Below, one piece after another: positions 48,285 through 59,931 of a stretch of 64,000 nucleotides of DNA. This DNA is from Beta vulgaris subsp. vulgaris (lineage: Eukaryota > Streptophyta > Magnoliopsida > Caryophyllales > Amaranthaceae). The notes under the pieces were generated by a model. The model was not told the origin of the DNA, searched no databases, and saw only the letters and a program-made list of their open reading frames with translations. Location of the stretch: the NCBI RefSeq assembly GCF_026745355.1, contig NC_079209.1, forward strand, positions 52,064,828 through 52,128,827, written 5' to 3'. The number at the start of each line of letters is the position of its first letter. The first letter of the stretch is position 1. The position numbers and the translations under genes are program-made.

Positions 48285-50127
48285 ATTATATTATTTTATA
48301 TAAAACTTTCATGACATGAGCTTCAAGAAGTTCATGATTAAGATAAAATAAAATAAAAGTTCATCCTCATGAACCACATATAAATTTATGAATAAGGTTG
48401 CTCTAATGCCCAGAACTTTTTTGTAGATTTAGAAAATTTCACATGTTCTTGGTAGACCATTAACACTAGCAATCTGATATACATGATTTTAAGTCTTCAT
48501 AAAGCTATACCTATACGGGAGTGAAAAATGCTTGAAGTTAAGGATTGCATAGTGTAACAAACCAACATAAATCTTCTTCTCTCCATCTATTCTAATGTAT
48601 CAATTGTACGATCAATTTTTCTATTCTATATATAATTTTCAATCATTAATGCAAACAAAAATTATTAAAAGAGACGGTCTAATTTTAATATAAAAGTAGA
48701 CCTAGTCACTAAATGTATTAAACTAGTCATCGAAAGAAATTAACCAAGTCACTATTGCGCTAATTCTCTTTTTAATATTGGGCTTACCATTGCCTAAATT
48801 TAATTTAGAAGTAAACGGTCTCTTACAAGACAAACTCGTTAATATCATAATATATGTGCATATTAGCATATACATTTATTATTTTTTATTTAATTGCTCG
48901 TTATCAACTTACGTCGATATTAATAGATAAAAATAATACGGTCCATGTTCATTAATTTATCACAATTACCTCTTCTCGTAGAGTCACGATCACATTTACA
49001 TATCTCCAAATAGGAGGGAGTAATTTTGAACAAAAATAATAAAGATTCAGAAAAAAAGGGCTTGTAAGTCTCCTAAAATAATACTACCACATAAACAATG
49101 TTACAATGAAACGAGAATTTATCTAGCATAATTTCTTATTTCCTTTTGTGATGGTAACTTTGGATCTAGGTGTAAAATTGGAGTACATAATTATTAATAC
49201 TTTTAAAAGGGCGGGGCAAACTGGATTTATGTAAAAAAAAAAAACCGTGCAATTCGAGTAGGCCGGAGAGATTGGGTTAGACCAAGTTTTTGGCGGGTTA
49301 AATTGGGTTTTTAATGTCAGTCTCGAGTTTGGATTGCAAAGAAAAGCCTTGAAAGTTCGAATTCTTTTCGAGTTAAAATGGAATAAAGTAGGTCAGACTT
49401 TTTCTCTGACTAATGCTTTATTAGCTCGTTCTTTTCGAGTTAAAATGGAATAAATTAGTTCAGGCTTTTTGCCTAACTATTTTTTTACCAGCTCTAATTA
49501 TTGTGTATTTGATACACAAGCTACCCAAGTCTTGTGATTGTGAGAAGCTGAAAATGCAGGCCACCATGATCCATGATGGGGCTAATACAGACATACAATT
49601 CTCATAGAAAGAGGTCATCATTTTCTAAAAAATCAGTATATGTCAACTGCATTTGACTTCTTAATAATTGACAAGTCTAAATGTGTGTGCAATTGTCCCT
49701 TGCTTAAGAAGAACCTCTAAAATTTAACGAGTTAAATGTCTAATTTAGTTGGACTCTTGTAAGTGATAGACTTACACTTTGTGTATAGAGAGTTTCTAAT
49801 GTTTTGCCACCTCAATGTATTAACAAATATTCCAAAGAGAAATTGATTTCTTTGTGAGGGAAATGTTGGAGAGAAACCTTAGCTTATTAGAGGAAAGAAA
49901 TATAAGTAGTAGGAAGTGAAAATACCGGCAAGGTAATGAGTATTGAGAATCGATTTAAAGTGTCGAAAATATTAAATGTACTCAAGAGTGAAAATTTTGT
50001 CAAAACTCAGACATTCGAAAAAGTTTTCCTTCTATTGGGTAAGAAAGAGAGTAAAAGATTGATCAAAATACCTATAATTTTTCTGAAACTTCCTCAACAT
50101 CAAGGATTACTTATATTTCTTCGACTA
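48285..50127. other. Spacer with a two-copy 67-bp tandem repeat
   Basis: TTCTTTTCGAGTTAAAATGG and onward occurs at 49362 and again at 49429, a 67-bp duplication with ~75% identity by eye. Two AT-rich stretches flank it. No gene recognised. Confidence 0.45.
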
Positions 50128-50135
50128 ATCAAAAT

Positions 50136-50783
50136 TAGAAATGACCAACAATGCGGGCCAATCCAGCCCAGCCCACCTCGTGGGCCGTGTGGGCCAGGCC
50201 AACAAAAAGTCCGGTCCAGCCCAACTCGAACCGTGAAATTGATGGGTAGGCCATGGGCCAAATTTCTTGATCCCGGTCCACTAAAGCCCACTACTAAAAC
50301 CGCTCAGCCCGGACCATGAAACCTGTCCAACCCGACCCATGAATCAGACCAGCCCAATCCAAGTAAATATTGAACCAAATTGTATATATTTTAATCAAAT
50401 TGTATATATATTCTAGTCAAATTGCATATATTATAATTCAATCAAATTTAAAAATAATGAAATTATTCATTAATACTAATATTTATATATATTTTAATTC
50501 ATTTTAAAGATTTTATGTAACAATAATGAATAATTTCAATGATTAAATAATTTTAAAAAATAAATTCTCATGCTGGCCCATCAGCCCGGTCCAACCCACC
50601 AGACCTACGAACCGTGAAAACCGGTAAAAGAGACTGGTTTGGGCCAAGATTTTTCAGCCCGTGGACCAGCCTGCCCAACCCATGAATTTCACGGTCCGAT
50701 CCTGCGCCGTGAAATCTCAACCCAGCCCAGCTCACTACGGCCCACGATCCGGCCCGCCTAGCCTACACAAGTGGCCATCACTA
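50136..50783. mobile_element. hAT-like MITE with GGCCCA-rich ends, 648 bp
   Basis: ATCAAAAT is duplicated exactly on both sides (50128-50135 and 50784-50791), the 8-bp signature of hAT elements. Ends read TAGAAATGACCAACAATGCG and, reverse complement, TAGTGATGGCCACTTGTG; both run into GGGCC/GGCCC-rich subterminal arrays, which are clustered at the two ends and absent from the AT-rich centre (50360-50570). Such subterminal repeats are transposase-binding sites in other hAT elements. No transposase coding. Confidence 0.8.
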
Positions 50784-50791
50784 ATCAAAAT

Positions 50792-52706
50792 ATTGTATGC
50801 ACATTGATTGTTGTATTGGTTTGTGAATCGTGCAGAAATACAAGTCAAAGAATAAGACAAAGTATGTCCTATCTTTTGAGATGAATGGACGACCCTCATA
50901 TCTCTTCGAGTAAATATTATAGGTAGTTGAATTCTTGTACTGAAAATTTAGGCCACCAACAAAAGAGGAAGTTATAGTGAACATATTATCTTATAGCCAT
51001 TTTCATATTGACAATAATACCATCTACGTAATACCTGGCTACATCACAATAAATCATCTTGTTGATGTCAGCAAAAGTGATGAAAAAGAGAGAATCGTAA
51101 GACATTAAAACCATTCTAAATTATGACTTCAAATGAAGCTGAGCAACTCCTGGCAGTTTACTTAAGCCAACATAATCAGAATCACTTGAAATGAAGCTGC
51201 ATCGACATAAACCATTGCTGCGGCTGAGTGGCTGCATACGCGGAGGAATCATGAGCGTTATCGCCAAAAGATCCAATATGCCATCTAGTAGTAGTAGTAC
51301 CATAAAAACCCGCAAAATGGTACTAATATGAGTAGTCGAGTACCATATGAAAGGGTTTTGAACACCAGATAGATTTTAAGTTTTTTTTCGGGTGTAATAG
51401 TACTTGATAGAGCCCAAACGGGTCCTCTGTGTTAAGAGGCAAGAACTTATTGGCATACGCACCCACAGTTCACTTCCCATTAAGGATCGAGATAAAACAT
51501 CAACATATCACCTAATGAAGACTTTCTACAAACTCAGATTTGGCATACATATCAACACCTTTCTCGCGCACTCCGCGGGAGGGGGGGGGGTTAAAACATT
51601 TTTTGTGATGTTTTAAGTATAAATTTAGAATTAATCACCAACTGGTCCATTCACAAAGAACATCCATGAGCCTTGACGTAAAATCCACAACATGCCTTTC
51701 GCGATGTAGCCAGCACTGGAGGAGTATTGGACACTCTGGTTCTGCCAATCCATAGCTCTGAATACTCTTCATATGTCTTCTTCCTGATCTTTCTCTGGAA
51801 AGGTAACTTTGGACGAGTATTACCAACTCCGAAAACATATCCAAATGGGCAAGCAAAATATGATGCCTACCAACTCCGAGTTGACAGAAAACTCATCAAC
51901 CTAGCATGTGTACAGCCAAAAGAAGTTGTTATTGCCTTTTAAGTAAAACATACGTACTATAAACTTTGAGCAAGTCTTTCCATATATGTGATCACTGTCA
52001 AATTGTAATGCTTCTTAATTACATAAAGTACAAGCAAACTGCAATTTTGGACATATAGCTTCCTTCAGAAAACAAAACTACTTAAAATTCGATAAAATAC
52101 GTCAATGAAAAGGTCCATTAATTATATGGAGTTGATCTTTAGTATTAAACTTCATGAATGTTTGTGTGCCTCAATTAGAAAAAAAGTAAAAGTAAACAAT
52201 TTTGGGCATATAGCTTCCTTGGGAGATAGGAAATACGTCAACAAAAATGTCCATTTTCATTTTATGGATTTGATCTTCAGTGATGAACTTCATGAATATT
52301 AATTAAGACTCCAGTTCAGGTCTCCCAACAAATTTGTTTGGATTCAGAACTGACTACATCAGCTTGGTTCATTTTTGGTTCGGGTTCTACCTTATCCAAT
52401 GAATAATGTTTTTTCATCTATTAAGAACATCGGATGCCATGCTTTACGAATCAAAGCAGGAGATGAGGGATAAAATTGGTTCTCAATTTCTGTGTGGTAA
52501 TGTTTTTCCCAAATCAGACAACTTCTTGACCAGAGCACTTCATATTCTTTTATCAGTGTCCAAACATTATTTAATCTATTATTTACCCTATCATTGCCCT
52601 TCTAGTTTCTCCTCATTTATTTAATCTAACCAATCATTCATGGGAGATTGATAGTGGAGTTTTTGATGATTTTCATAAAGCTCATCACTAAAGTGCATTT
52701 AAGAAA
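50792..52706. other. Spacer, no gene recognised
   Basis: A run of ten or eleven G lies at ~51581-51591. A ~60-bp stretch around TTTGATCTTCAGTGATGAACTTCATGAATATTAA near 52270 loosely repeats 52130-52160 (TTGATCTTTAGTATTAAACTTCATGAATG) and AATTTTGGACATATAGCTTCCTT (52041) recurs at 52199, so 52030-52300 is a diverged ~158-bp direct duplication. No coding signal. Confidence 0.5.
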
Positions 52707-52708
52707 TA

Positions 52709-52966
52709 CTCCCTCCGTTTCATATTAATCTACACACTTTGACATTTTACACTATTCACAAATTGCACTTTGACCCTCGTTTGTGATTTATACGTGAATA
52801 AAAATATAGTCATGTGGGATCTTGTTAGATTTGTATTAGTATGTATTTTATTAATATGTACTTTTATAATTTTTACAAATACAAAACTAAAGATATATGT
52901 CCTCAAAGTTTTACATTGGCATGCGTGAAAAGTGTAAGTGTGTAGATTAAAATGAAACGGAGGGAG
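52709..52966. mobile_element. Stowaway MITE, 258 bp, well preserved
   Basis: Perfect CTCCCTCCGTTTCAT-type inverted ends with TA on both sides (52707-52708 and 52967-52968), extending to ATTAATCTACACACTT at the left and AAGTGTGTAGATTAA...at the right. This is the classic plant Tc1/mariner-derived Stowaway. Non-coding. It lies just beyond the 3' end of the minus-strand PPR gene. Same family as 41468-41735. Confidence 0.92.
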
Positions 52967-53194
52967 TACTTTTTAAAAGGTAGAAGACAAACGCCTGAAC
53001 CTACTGAGATAAAGAGTAAATTTATTTGTTTAGAAAGCTACAGCTTTTGTGTGCTTAAAAAGGGATATGAAACGAGTTTCGGTCGAAGGGAATGTACCTG
53101 TAGGCTGTAGCTCATACGTTGCGTTGCTTCTCATGAATGACCAAACCCCGAGGCCCTGCATCTATTAGCTCAAGATAGGTGTCATGTGACGCTA

Positions 53195-54487
53195 TCATTT
53201 TTTTGTAGATCCGGAGATAACCGCTTTTGCTAATGCAGTAGCCCCTTGAAGATCGCCAAGTGAACAAAGAGATGTCATTTTCGAGTATACAGCATCAAAG
53301 TCCATTTGATGGATGGAGGGAAGAGCATCAGGAGAAATGACCCTCATATTTTCCTCAGAAGATGCAGTAGGTTTATATGCACTAGAACTAGAAATTCTCT
53401 TGCAAGGAAAAAACATTGATCCAATCTCATTGAGAATGGTAAGAGCATCCTGGATGCTTCCCTGTTCACACAAGTGGACTAGAAAACGCTCTATAGACTC
53501 CGTTTCCATCTCGCCATCAACTCTTTCTAACAACCTGAGAACAGATTCGTCTTGAAGCATTTCTCTTATAATGCTCCTTCCCTCTTCCATTCTACCCTTT
53601 GCACATAGGCCCCTTACTAAGTACAAGAAGCCCAAGAAATCAGGGGAAAAGCCATTTCCTTGCATATCAATGAAGAATTGAAGTGCAGCCTCCATGTTTC
53701 CCTCCAGGGAAAAGCCATAGATCACAGCACTTACAGTGAATTTCTCTGGCTTAAGAGAGTGGTTCTCCATATCATAGAGGAGTCTCAATGCTTCTTTCAC
53801 ATTCCCAAATTTACAGTATCCATCAATTAGAGAATTGAAAATATGGGTATTTGGTTTTATATTTTTAATGATCATTTTCTCAAACAATTGCCGAGCATCC
53901 AACACAAAGCCTTCTCTAACCAAAGCATCAATCAGTGTCCCATACGTCACATCAGAAGGGATAACATTATTCATCTCCAATGAATCAAACAGCCTAAAAG
54001 CCTCAACAAGACAATTTTGACGACATAATCCATTAAAAACTGAGTTGTAAGTGACTACTGTAAGTATAACTCCCATCTTTCTGGCAAAATTACAAATATC
54101 TATGGCCTTATCAATGTACCCTTCTTTGCAGAGTCCGTCAACAAGGACTGAGTAATCAACTACATCCATACAAGGAATATCATTTTGGGCACCCATGACA
54201 AGTCTGTATGCATCCAAAGGTCTGCCTTGTGCTGAAAGCATCCCAATAAAATCAACTGGAAAATTTACCTTGAAATTGTTATTGTTCAACTCATTGATGA
54301 GCCTAAGCGCACCATCTACATTATTCTCCATACATAAGTAATGCACCAACATCTTGCCCAGCGTAGGCTTGATTAAACCATATCTCTTTATAAATGTAGC
54401 AAAAGCAGGCTGGAGTTTCCCATGGTTGAATTCCAGCATAAAACCTTGCAAAATTCTGTAGTAGCACCAGGATGCCCTTTTTGCCAT
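53195..54487 (-). CDS. PPR protein, At5g57250-like, 5'-truncated
   Basis: 430 codons, minus strand, P-class pentatricopeptide repeats of 35 residues: for example [63 protein letters not shown] proteins of this class bind organelle RNA one base per repeat. Order and wording, including [19 protein letters not shown] and a non-PPR C-terminal tail, match Arabidopsis At5g57250 (recalled as a mitochondrial protein of ~970 residues). Here only the C-terminal half remains: a TGA lies directly before the ATG, no transit peptide is encoded, and the ~1 kb upstream holds no further repeats. The neighbouring frame reads LNGKKG just upstream, hinting at a frameshift at the edge. A splice acceptor (TGATTTCAG/GTCCC) at ~54517 leaves open that upstream exons exist elsewhere. 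It may be a pseudogene although the 430 codons are clean. Confidence 0.75.
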   Translation of the reverse strand: MAKRASWCYYRILQGFMLEFNHGKLQPAFATFIKRYGLIKPTLGKMLVHYLCMENNVDGALRLINELNNNNFKVNFPVDFIGMLSAQGRPLDAYRLVMGAQNDIPCMDVVDYSVLVDGLCKEGYIDKAIDICNFARKMGVILTVVTYNSVFNGLCRQNCLVEAFRLFDSLEMNNVIPSDVTYGTLIDALVREGFVLDARQLFEKMIIKNIKPNTHIFNSLIDGYCKFGNVKEALRLLYDMENHSLKPEKFTVSAVIYGFSLEGNMEAALQFFIDMQGNGFSPDFLGFLYLVRGLCAKGRMEEGRSIIREMLQDESVLRLLERVDGEMETESIERFLVHLCEQGSIQDALTILNEIGSMFFPCKRISSSSAYKPTASSEENMRVISPDALPSIHQMDFDAVYSKMTSLCSLGDLQGATALAKAVISGSTKK

Positions 54488-55576
54488 TCAATTGAACAGC
54501 ATCGCAATGAAGGGACCTGAAATCAATCAGAAAATAACCAGACATGTCTTCAAGTTTTTGCTGATATAAAGCCTCTAATGCCCACTTCTTCCTTTAAAGT
54601 GAATTAAATTCATATTGTATGTTATTATATACTATTCCTTCTCCGATGTTTTGAAATCTTGACGATATAAAGACATGTTTTCAGTTATGGTGTTAAAATA
54701 ATGACATTTACAAGGAAAAATTGACTCACTAAAGTCTTCCATTTAATTATTAGCAGATACCCAGCTGTCAAAACTGACAATAAACTGTTCATAAAATATT
54801 TCTTCAGGGAAATATCATATATCAAACTACGTGAAGAACAAAACCAGATAAATGGACTTACTAGCAGACCAGCAGCAACAGCTTTAGTTGGGGCTATAAA
54901 ACCATGGCCCTGTCTTCTTCACCTGCAAAGATGAGTGATCAGTAAATAAGTCATAAAAACTGAATATTAAGTAAACAGGACACAGATATTTCATACATTA
55001 TGAAGTTATGCTTTGTCACATCAAGAAATTAAATAATGCTTCCCATCCGAAACATACAGAAGGAAGCATAGGATTATACTCATCATTAGACTATCTTGAT
55101 TCACTTATAAAAGTAATAGCTAGCTACCGAAACACATTCTTAATAATAATTGAAAGGGTGTCAGCAAAAAGAAAGGTTTCGACACTTATTTCTTTAATTG
55201 TTTTCCCCTTTACCCCTCAGAATAAGCTGGCTGGATGACTTAGGATTTACACCCAGCTTGTTTATATAATGTGGAAAATAGGTTGGCATTTGAGTTAGTT
55301 GGAGTGCATTGCAAGTATAGAACAGTCAAAAATTCAAAATACAACAATCAGAGTACTTCATTTCCAATTGTAGCAGAGATCTCTGCTATATTCAAGTATT
55401 GATGCAATACAGAATTTCATGGGCAATGGGTCAAAAGGACAGATTCAAAGTAACTGTGGATTGATAGTTATTATTTTAAGTAAGCATCGCAGCAAAGATC
55501 AAAAATCAGAACCAAAATTGAAAGTTATTGGTTAAATACAAAGGAGAACAGAAGAAATAGAATGTGCAGTACTTCT
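54488..55576. other. Spacer between the two PPR genes
   Basis: No PPR motif or other coding signal was found on either strand, although this is where the missing half of the downstream PPR gene would be expected. The right end includes the 3' UTR of the BFA2-like gene. Confidence 0.5.
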
Positions 55577-58321
55577 TCAGCTCAATCCCATTTGCTTCAT
55601 CCACAATGACCATCTAACAGCCTCCAGAAACTTGTCATTCCTGCGCAATGCAGATATCAAGTTGAGATAAGTAATCTTATCAGGTTCTACCCCATTATCT
55701 CTCATTTCTTTAACCACGGCGATAGCTTCTTCAACCATTCCTGCAATGCCATATGCCTTTATCAATGTGTTATAGCTGTATAAATCTGGTCCTGGACCAT
55801 ATTCTTTTAGCTCTGTCAACACTGCAGCAACTTCCTCAATCCATCCTTGTTCCCCATATATGTTCATCAAAATATTGTATGTATACTGGTCTGAAGAGTA
55901 ACTTGACTCCTTAAGTCTTTGCAAGACATCTCTAAGATTCTCCATTTGACGTCCTTTTCCATAAGCATCCAACATACAATTGTAAGCTTCAAGGGACACA
56001 GCAAAGCCCTTGAACTGCATCAGTCGCATAGTTCTTTTCATATTCTTGAAGTCTTTGTTTTGACCATATACTGCTATAAGAGTATTGTAAGATATCACAT
56101 CAGTCAATCTCTGTTTCTTAGCCATCCGAAAGACTTCTCTTGCCTTTTTGAAAAGTTTGGACTTCCCATAGACATCAAGCAAAACATTGTAGGTGATAGT
56201 GTTGGGTGTGAAGCCTCGTTGAATCATCTCACCGAAGATCTTGGAAAGCTCATCAACAGGCAGAGCATGAGCACAGCAATTTATGACACAATTGTACATT
56301 TCCTGGTCCCAGTTCACTCCACTCTTCAGAATCTTATAATACAAGTCTGCCAACTTATCTCGTTCATTGCATCTTTGGTACAGACGAAGCATGTCACGGA
56401 ACAAATAAATATCAGGAATGATGTTTGTTTGTTTGTCCATGTCATCCAAAACAAAGCAAGCATCTTCTAGATGTCCAAATTTCACATACATCCTGACAAC
56501 AATACTGTAGGCAACCATGTCCATCACGAGTCCTGAGGACTTCAATCGCTGGTAAGTGCTGTCTGCTTCATAAAATTGATTCATAATACTGTAGATGTCA
56601 ATCATTGTTGAAAGAATATGCATGTTCGGCTTGAATTTGAAATCAGACTTCGGCATATGGGTATATATTTTGACAGCATTTTCCAGATAGCCCAGTTCCT
56701 TGCAAGAACAAATTAACAAATGGAACAAGTTGTCTTCAAAAGCAGGGTCCTTCCAATGCTTATGTTTTAAAAGTTTTACTGCATCATCCACCAGGTTGTG
56801 CTTTACATATGCCATAGCCAATATTGAGCATGCAGTCTGGTTGATTCGCACATGATTATAAAGAGAACCCCTCAAAATTTGAGGCAGCCTATCAAGCCTT
56901 CCAACCTTTTCGTAAGCTTGTATAAGAGTGCCAAGAATGGAGGAAGGTTGGCAGCCCAACTTCATCATATCATCAAGAATTGCAATAGCACCATTTTCAT
57001 CCTCATCTTTAGCTTGCAAGTTTATCAAGGAGTACAAATTAGAGGAAGTTGGTGGGAACCCCAGATCCTTGAGTCTATTATAATACCATTTTGCTTTCTC
57101 GCTGTTCCCAGATCTAGCCCAACCTTCAATCATGGACCTATAAGTTGTTTCATCAGGCTCCAGGCCCACATTTCGTAGGTTCTGGAGCATCTGTTCAGCA
57201 GCATCCATATTGGATATCTTTCCATACCCAGTGATCACTGTATTATATGCAACTATATTTGGGGGAAAGCCTACTTCATGCATTGAAACCAATAGACCCT
57301 CAGCTTCTTCTAGCTTCCCTTGTTGGCTATAAGCATTTAGCGTAACCAACCAATTCTCAAGGTTCAGAACAACTGTATCCTTGAACAATAGATCGATAAC
57401 CTCTTCTGCCTTGTTATGCAAACCAAACCGGGTGTAAATTGTGATCATTGCGGAGTATGCAGACTGACATCTAATATTTAATCTTCGCATTTGGGAAAAT
57501 GCAAACTCTGCCTCCTCAACGTTCCAACCCTTCTGGTACAAACTCATAAGCATACCAAAAGTTGCAATATTAGGCTCCACATCATACTCCAACATCATAC
57601 GGAACCATTTAGCACCAATATCCACAAGTCCCTTCTTAGAACAAGCATAAATTATCGTATTAAAAACCTGAAACTGTAGCTCACACCTTGATTCCAATTT
57701 CATCTCTTCGATCAATTTCTTTGCCGCATCCCAATCACCTCTTCTTCCCACTACCCGTAAAACCAAATTGTAAGCAATCACATTTCCTTGTAACTTCCCG
57801 TTTCTTCTCATCCAGTCAAAGAATCTCATTGCTTTACTATCTTCACCCCTTTCAAGACCTCTTAAAATCTTATTAAAAGAGGCTATGCTCGACTCAGGCC
57901 TAATACCATAAACACCAACATCTAGTTCATGACAAACATCCTCTTCTTTCACATTACATTTTCCTACAAGATGAAGCTTCTTCAAGTTTTGCTTCTCTTT
58001 ACGACGAAACCTCTGCACACTCACAGAATTCCTATCCAAAGAGGTTGACTTCTCACCCTCTAAATCATTCCTAAATGACCCAACAACACCATCAACCTGA
58101 CCAACATTCACTGAATAATCTACTAATTCCGAATCAAAACGAGAAGCTTTTACATGTTTCACCTTGGTAATGGCATAATTTACACAAGACCCACTTCCAT
58201 TTGCAGAATTTAGGAAGTGGGTAACAGGTGAACGATCAAAAAAATGACCAGAATTTACATACAAATTCAGCTTCTTGGGTTCATAACAATCAAGAACAAA
58301 AGAGAAATGTATTGAAGCCAT
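55577..58321 (-). CDS. BFA2: Chloroplast PPR protein BFA2-like (At4g30825-like)
   Basis: Intronless, 914 codons from the first ATG (58321). The frame stays open twelve codons further without an ATG. Residues 1-~60 (MASIHFSFVLDCYEPKKLNL) serve as a likely chloroplast transit peptide; roughly 20 P-class PPR repeats follow from ~residue 150 to the end, e.g. VIAYNLVLRVVGRRGDWDAA, SAYSAMITIYTRFGLHNKAE, EMYNCVINCCAHALPVDELS and DLYSYNTLIKAYGIAGMVEE, closing with EAVRWSLWMKQMGLS. The match to Arabidopsis At4g30825 runs end to end, including the C-terminus, so orthology is likely. BFA2 is reported to protect a plastid ATP-synthase (atpH/F region) transcript; this function is transferred from Arabidopsis, not shown here. 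No frameshift seen. The gene lies ~1.1 kb from the truncated PPR gene on the same strand, but the two are not close relatives. Confidence 0.9.
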   Translation of the reverse strand: MASIHFSFVLDCYEPKKLNLYVNSGHFFDRSPVTHFLNSANGSGSCVNYAITKVKHVKASRFDSELVDYSVNVGQVDGVVGSFRNDLEGEKSTSLDRNSVSVQRFRRKEKQNLKKLHLVGKCNVKEEDVCHELDVGVYGIRPESSIASFNKILRGLERGEDSKAMRFFDWMRRNGKLQGNVIAYNLVLRVVGRRGDWDAAKKLIEEMKLESRCELQFQVFNTIIYACSKKGLVDIGAKWFRMMLEYDVEPNIATFGMLMSLYQKGWNVEEAEFAFSQMRRLNIRCQSAYSAMITIYTRFGLHNKAEEVIDLLFKDTVVLNLENWLVTLNAYSQQGKLEEAEGLLVSMHEVGFPPNIVAYNTVITGYGKISNMDAAEQMLQNLRNVGLEPDETTYRSMIEGWARSGNSEKAKWYYNRLKDLGFPPTSSNLYSLINLQAKDEDENGAIAILDDMMKLGCQPSSILGTLIQAYEKVGRLDRLPQILRGSLYNHVRINQTACSILAMAYVKHNLVDDAVKLLKHKHWKDPAFEDNLFHLLICSCKELGYLENAVKIYTHMPKSDFKFKPNMHILSTMIDIYSIMNQFYEADSTYQRLKSSGLVMDMVAYSIVVRMYVKFGHLEDACFVLDDMDKQTNIIPDIYLFRDMLRLYQRCNERDKLADLYYKILKSGVNWDQEMYNCVINCCAHALPVDELSKIFGEMIQRGFTPNTITYNVLLDVYGKSKLFKKAREVFRMAKKQRLTDVISYNTLIAVYGQNKDFKNMKRTMRLMQFKGFAVSLEAYNCMLDAYGKGRQMENLRDVLQRLKESSYSSDQYTYNILMNIYGEQGWIEEVAAVLTELKEYGPGPDLYSYNTLIKAYGIAGMVEEAIAVVKEMRDNGVEPDKITYLNLISALRRNDKFLEAVRWSLWMKQMGLS

Positions 58322-58795
58322 GAAAAATGTAAAAACCCCACTAAACCCACACAGCAAAACTTATGATTGAACAATTAATTGTTACTTAGAAGTTCTAAAA
58401 GTAGCAAAGAATGCTAAAATCAGGTAATAAAGTGATGTAAAAAAGAGTAAATGAACCCTAGTATATATAGTACTAGATAACAGAAGTAGAGATGACGTAC
58501 CTTTTGATTTAAGAAGATAACAGAAGGTTGAAGAAGAGGATGAAAATAGCCGGATTATCGGATTATCGGATTCCAGAGTCTGAAGTCAGCAATTGGAGTT
58601 GTATTAACTTCAGAGTCCGAATACAAGATCGGGTCTTTGGATTCAAAGGTCGGTCCTTTGGAAATTGGGGATAATTAGTGGTTTTCATTTTTTTTGAATT
58701 TTTCAGGATTTAATTATAATTTATGAGGTTTGGCGAAATTCACTAAATATCCTTTACGAGTTTGAAATTAACAAAGATATTGAGGTATAGTAATA
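58322..58795 (-). promoter_or_regulatory. Leader and promoter region of the BFA2-like gene
   Basis: Read on the minus strand, a TATATATAC-containing stretch (58461-58473) lies ~145 bases before the ATG and could act as TATA box. A tandem CCGGATTAT/CGGATTATC word occurs at 58551-58570. The transcription start is unknown. Confidence 0.35.
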
Positions 58796-59183
58796 CTAGC
58801 CTTCTATCGTGTGTGTCGATTGTTTTGATATGTTCTTAAAAAAAATCATCTAGATATAATTTTAGAAGTGTGATTTATAATTATTATTGTACAAACTAAT
58901 TTAATTTATAAAGTGTTTAGAAATTGTGATGAGCATTTAGATGTAAACTCTTATACTCAAATAAAATTTGTACTTTTTTTATTAAATAACCTTTTTATCT
59001 TAATATGTCAAGTTACTTTATTAATTCTTATTTAGTTTATTATTAGAATTTTGACTGCATCTTTAAATTAGAAAAGGATATAATTGTAGAAAATCTGAAT
59101 ATCCAATTATATATTTAGTTAAGGACAAAAAAGACTTTCCATAGGAGGACGCCATAGCTCCCCCTTGGCTTATATAATAAAGA
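58796..59183 (-). mobile_element. Non-autonomous Helitron-like element, 388 bp
   Basis: On the minus strand it starts TCTTTATTATATAAGCCAAG after an A and ends GATAGAAGGCTAG before a T. The subterminal GCTATGGCGTCCTCC matches the family word ATGGTGTCCTC. The 3' hairpin is eroded (ATCG-ACACACA-CGAT). No coding sequence. It sits between the BFA2-like gene and the LINE fragment. Confidence 0.65.
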
Positions 59184-59639
59184 TTGTAATAATTTCAACT
59201 TGAGACAAATCTGAATAGAAGGTTAATGTTTGGCATTCCTCGTATGCCTCCTCGGAAATTCTTTTGGTAATTCAATATTTAACCCAAATTTCTCGAACAT
59301 TATTTTTTTCATAATAATACTTAAAAATTCTATTCACTCTAGATTTTTCATTATTTCTCTCTCAAGCTACTGCAAGAATGATTGCAACATTTTGATCTCT
59401 GATTAGAATTGGAATATTTAGACTAAAAAACTCATGCTTCTAAATAAATGTTCAAGAAAGTAAGTGGCCCTCTACCACAATAGACCGAAACGAAATGAAG
59501 TTCATTTCGTCATTGGTAAAGTTCGGGATGAACCTCGCTTGAGTTCCAAGTTATTGGAGAAAGGGTGCAAGCTAAAAAAAGTATATGGAGTTGTCGAAAT
59601 ACGTTCAAATAACTCCACTTTCATTTTCTCCTCTAATTT

Positions 59640-59931
59640 TTAATGCTATTACTAAACTTTGAAAGAGAATAGAATTGTGGAATGATTTAAAGAATTTTGC
59701 ATCTTCGGTACAAAAACTTGGCTTATATTAGATGATTTTAACGAAATTATTAGTCAAAATGAAAAACTTAGTGGTCGTCTGTTATATAGGTCTAAAGCTG
59801 ATTTATATGTAAATACTATGGATGAATCACATGAATGTAATCTGGTGGATATTGACGACAATGGTCCTAAATCTGCATGGTCGATTAAAAGAATGAGGAA
59901 GCCTATTTTTGAAAGACTTGATAGAGGATAG
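59640..59931 (+). pseudogene. LINE endonuclease-domain fragment
   Basis: The frame TWLILDDFNEIISQNEKLSG continues to SAWSIKRMRKPIFERLDRG and stops at TAG 59929-59931. G/D-D-FNEI followed by ~65 residues later by I-x-ERLDR is the arrangement in the apurinic endonuclease domain of plant L1-type LINEs. The segment between is divergent and the RT is absent, so it is a fragment only. The left limit is approximate. Confidence 0.65.
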
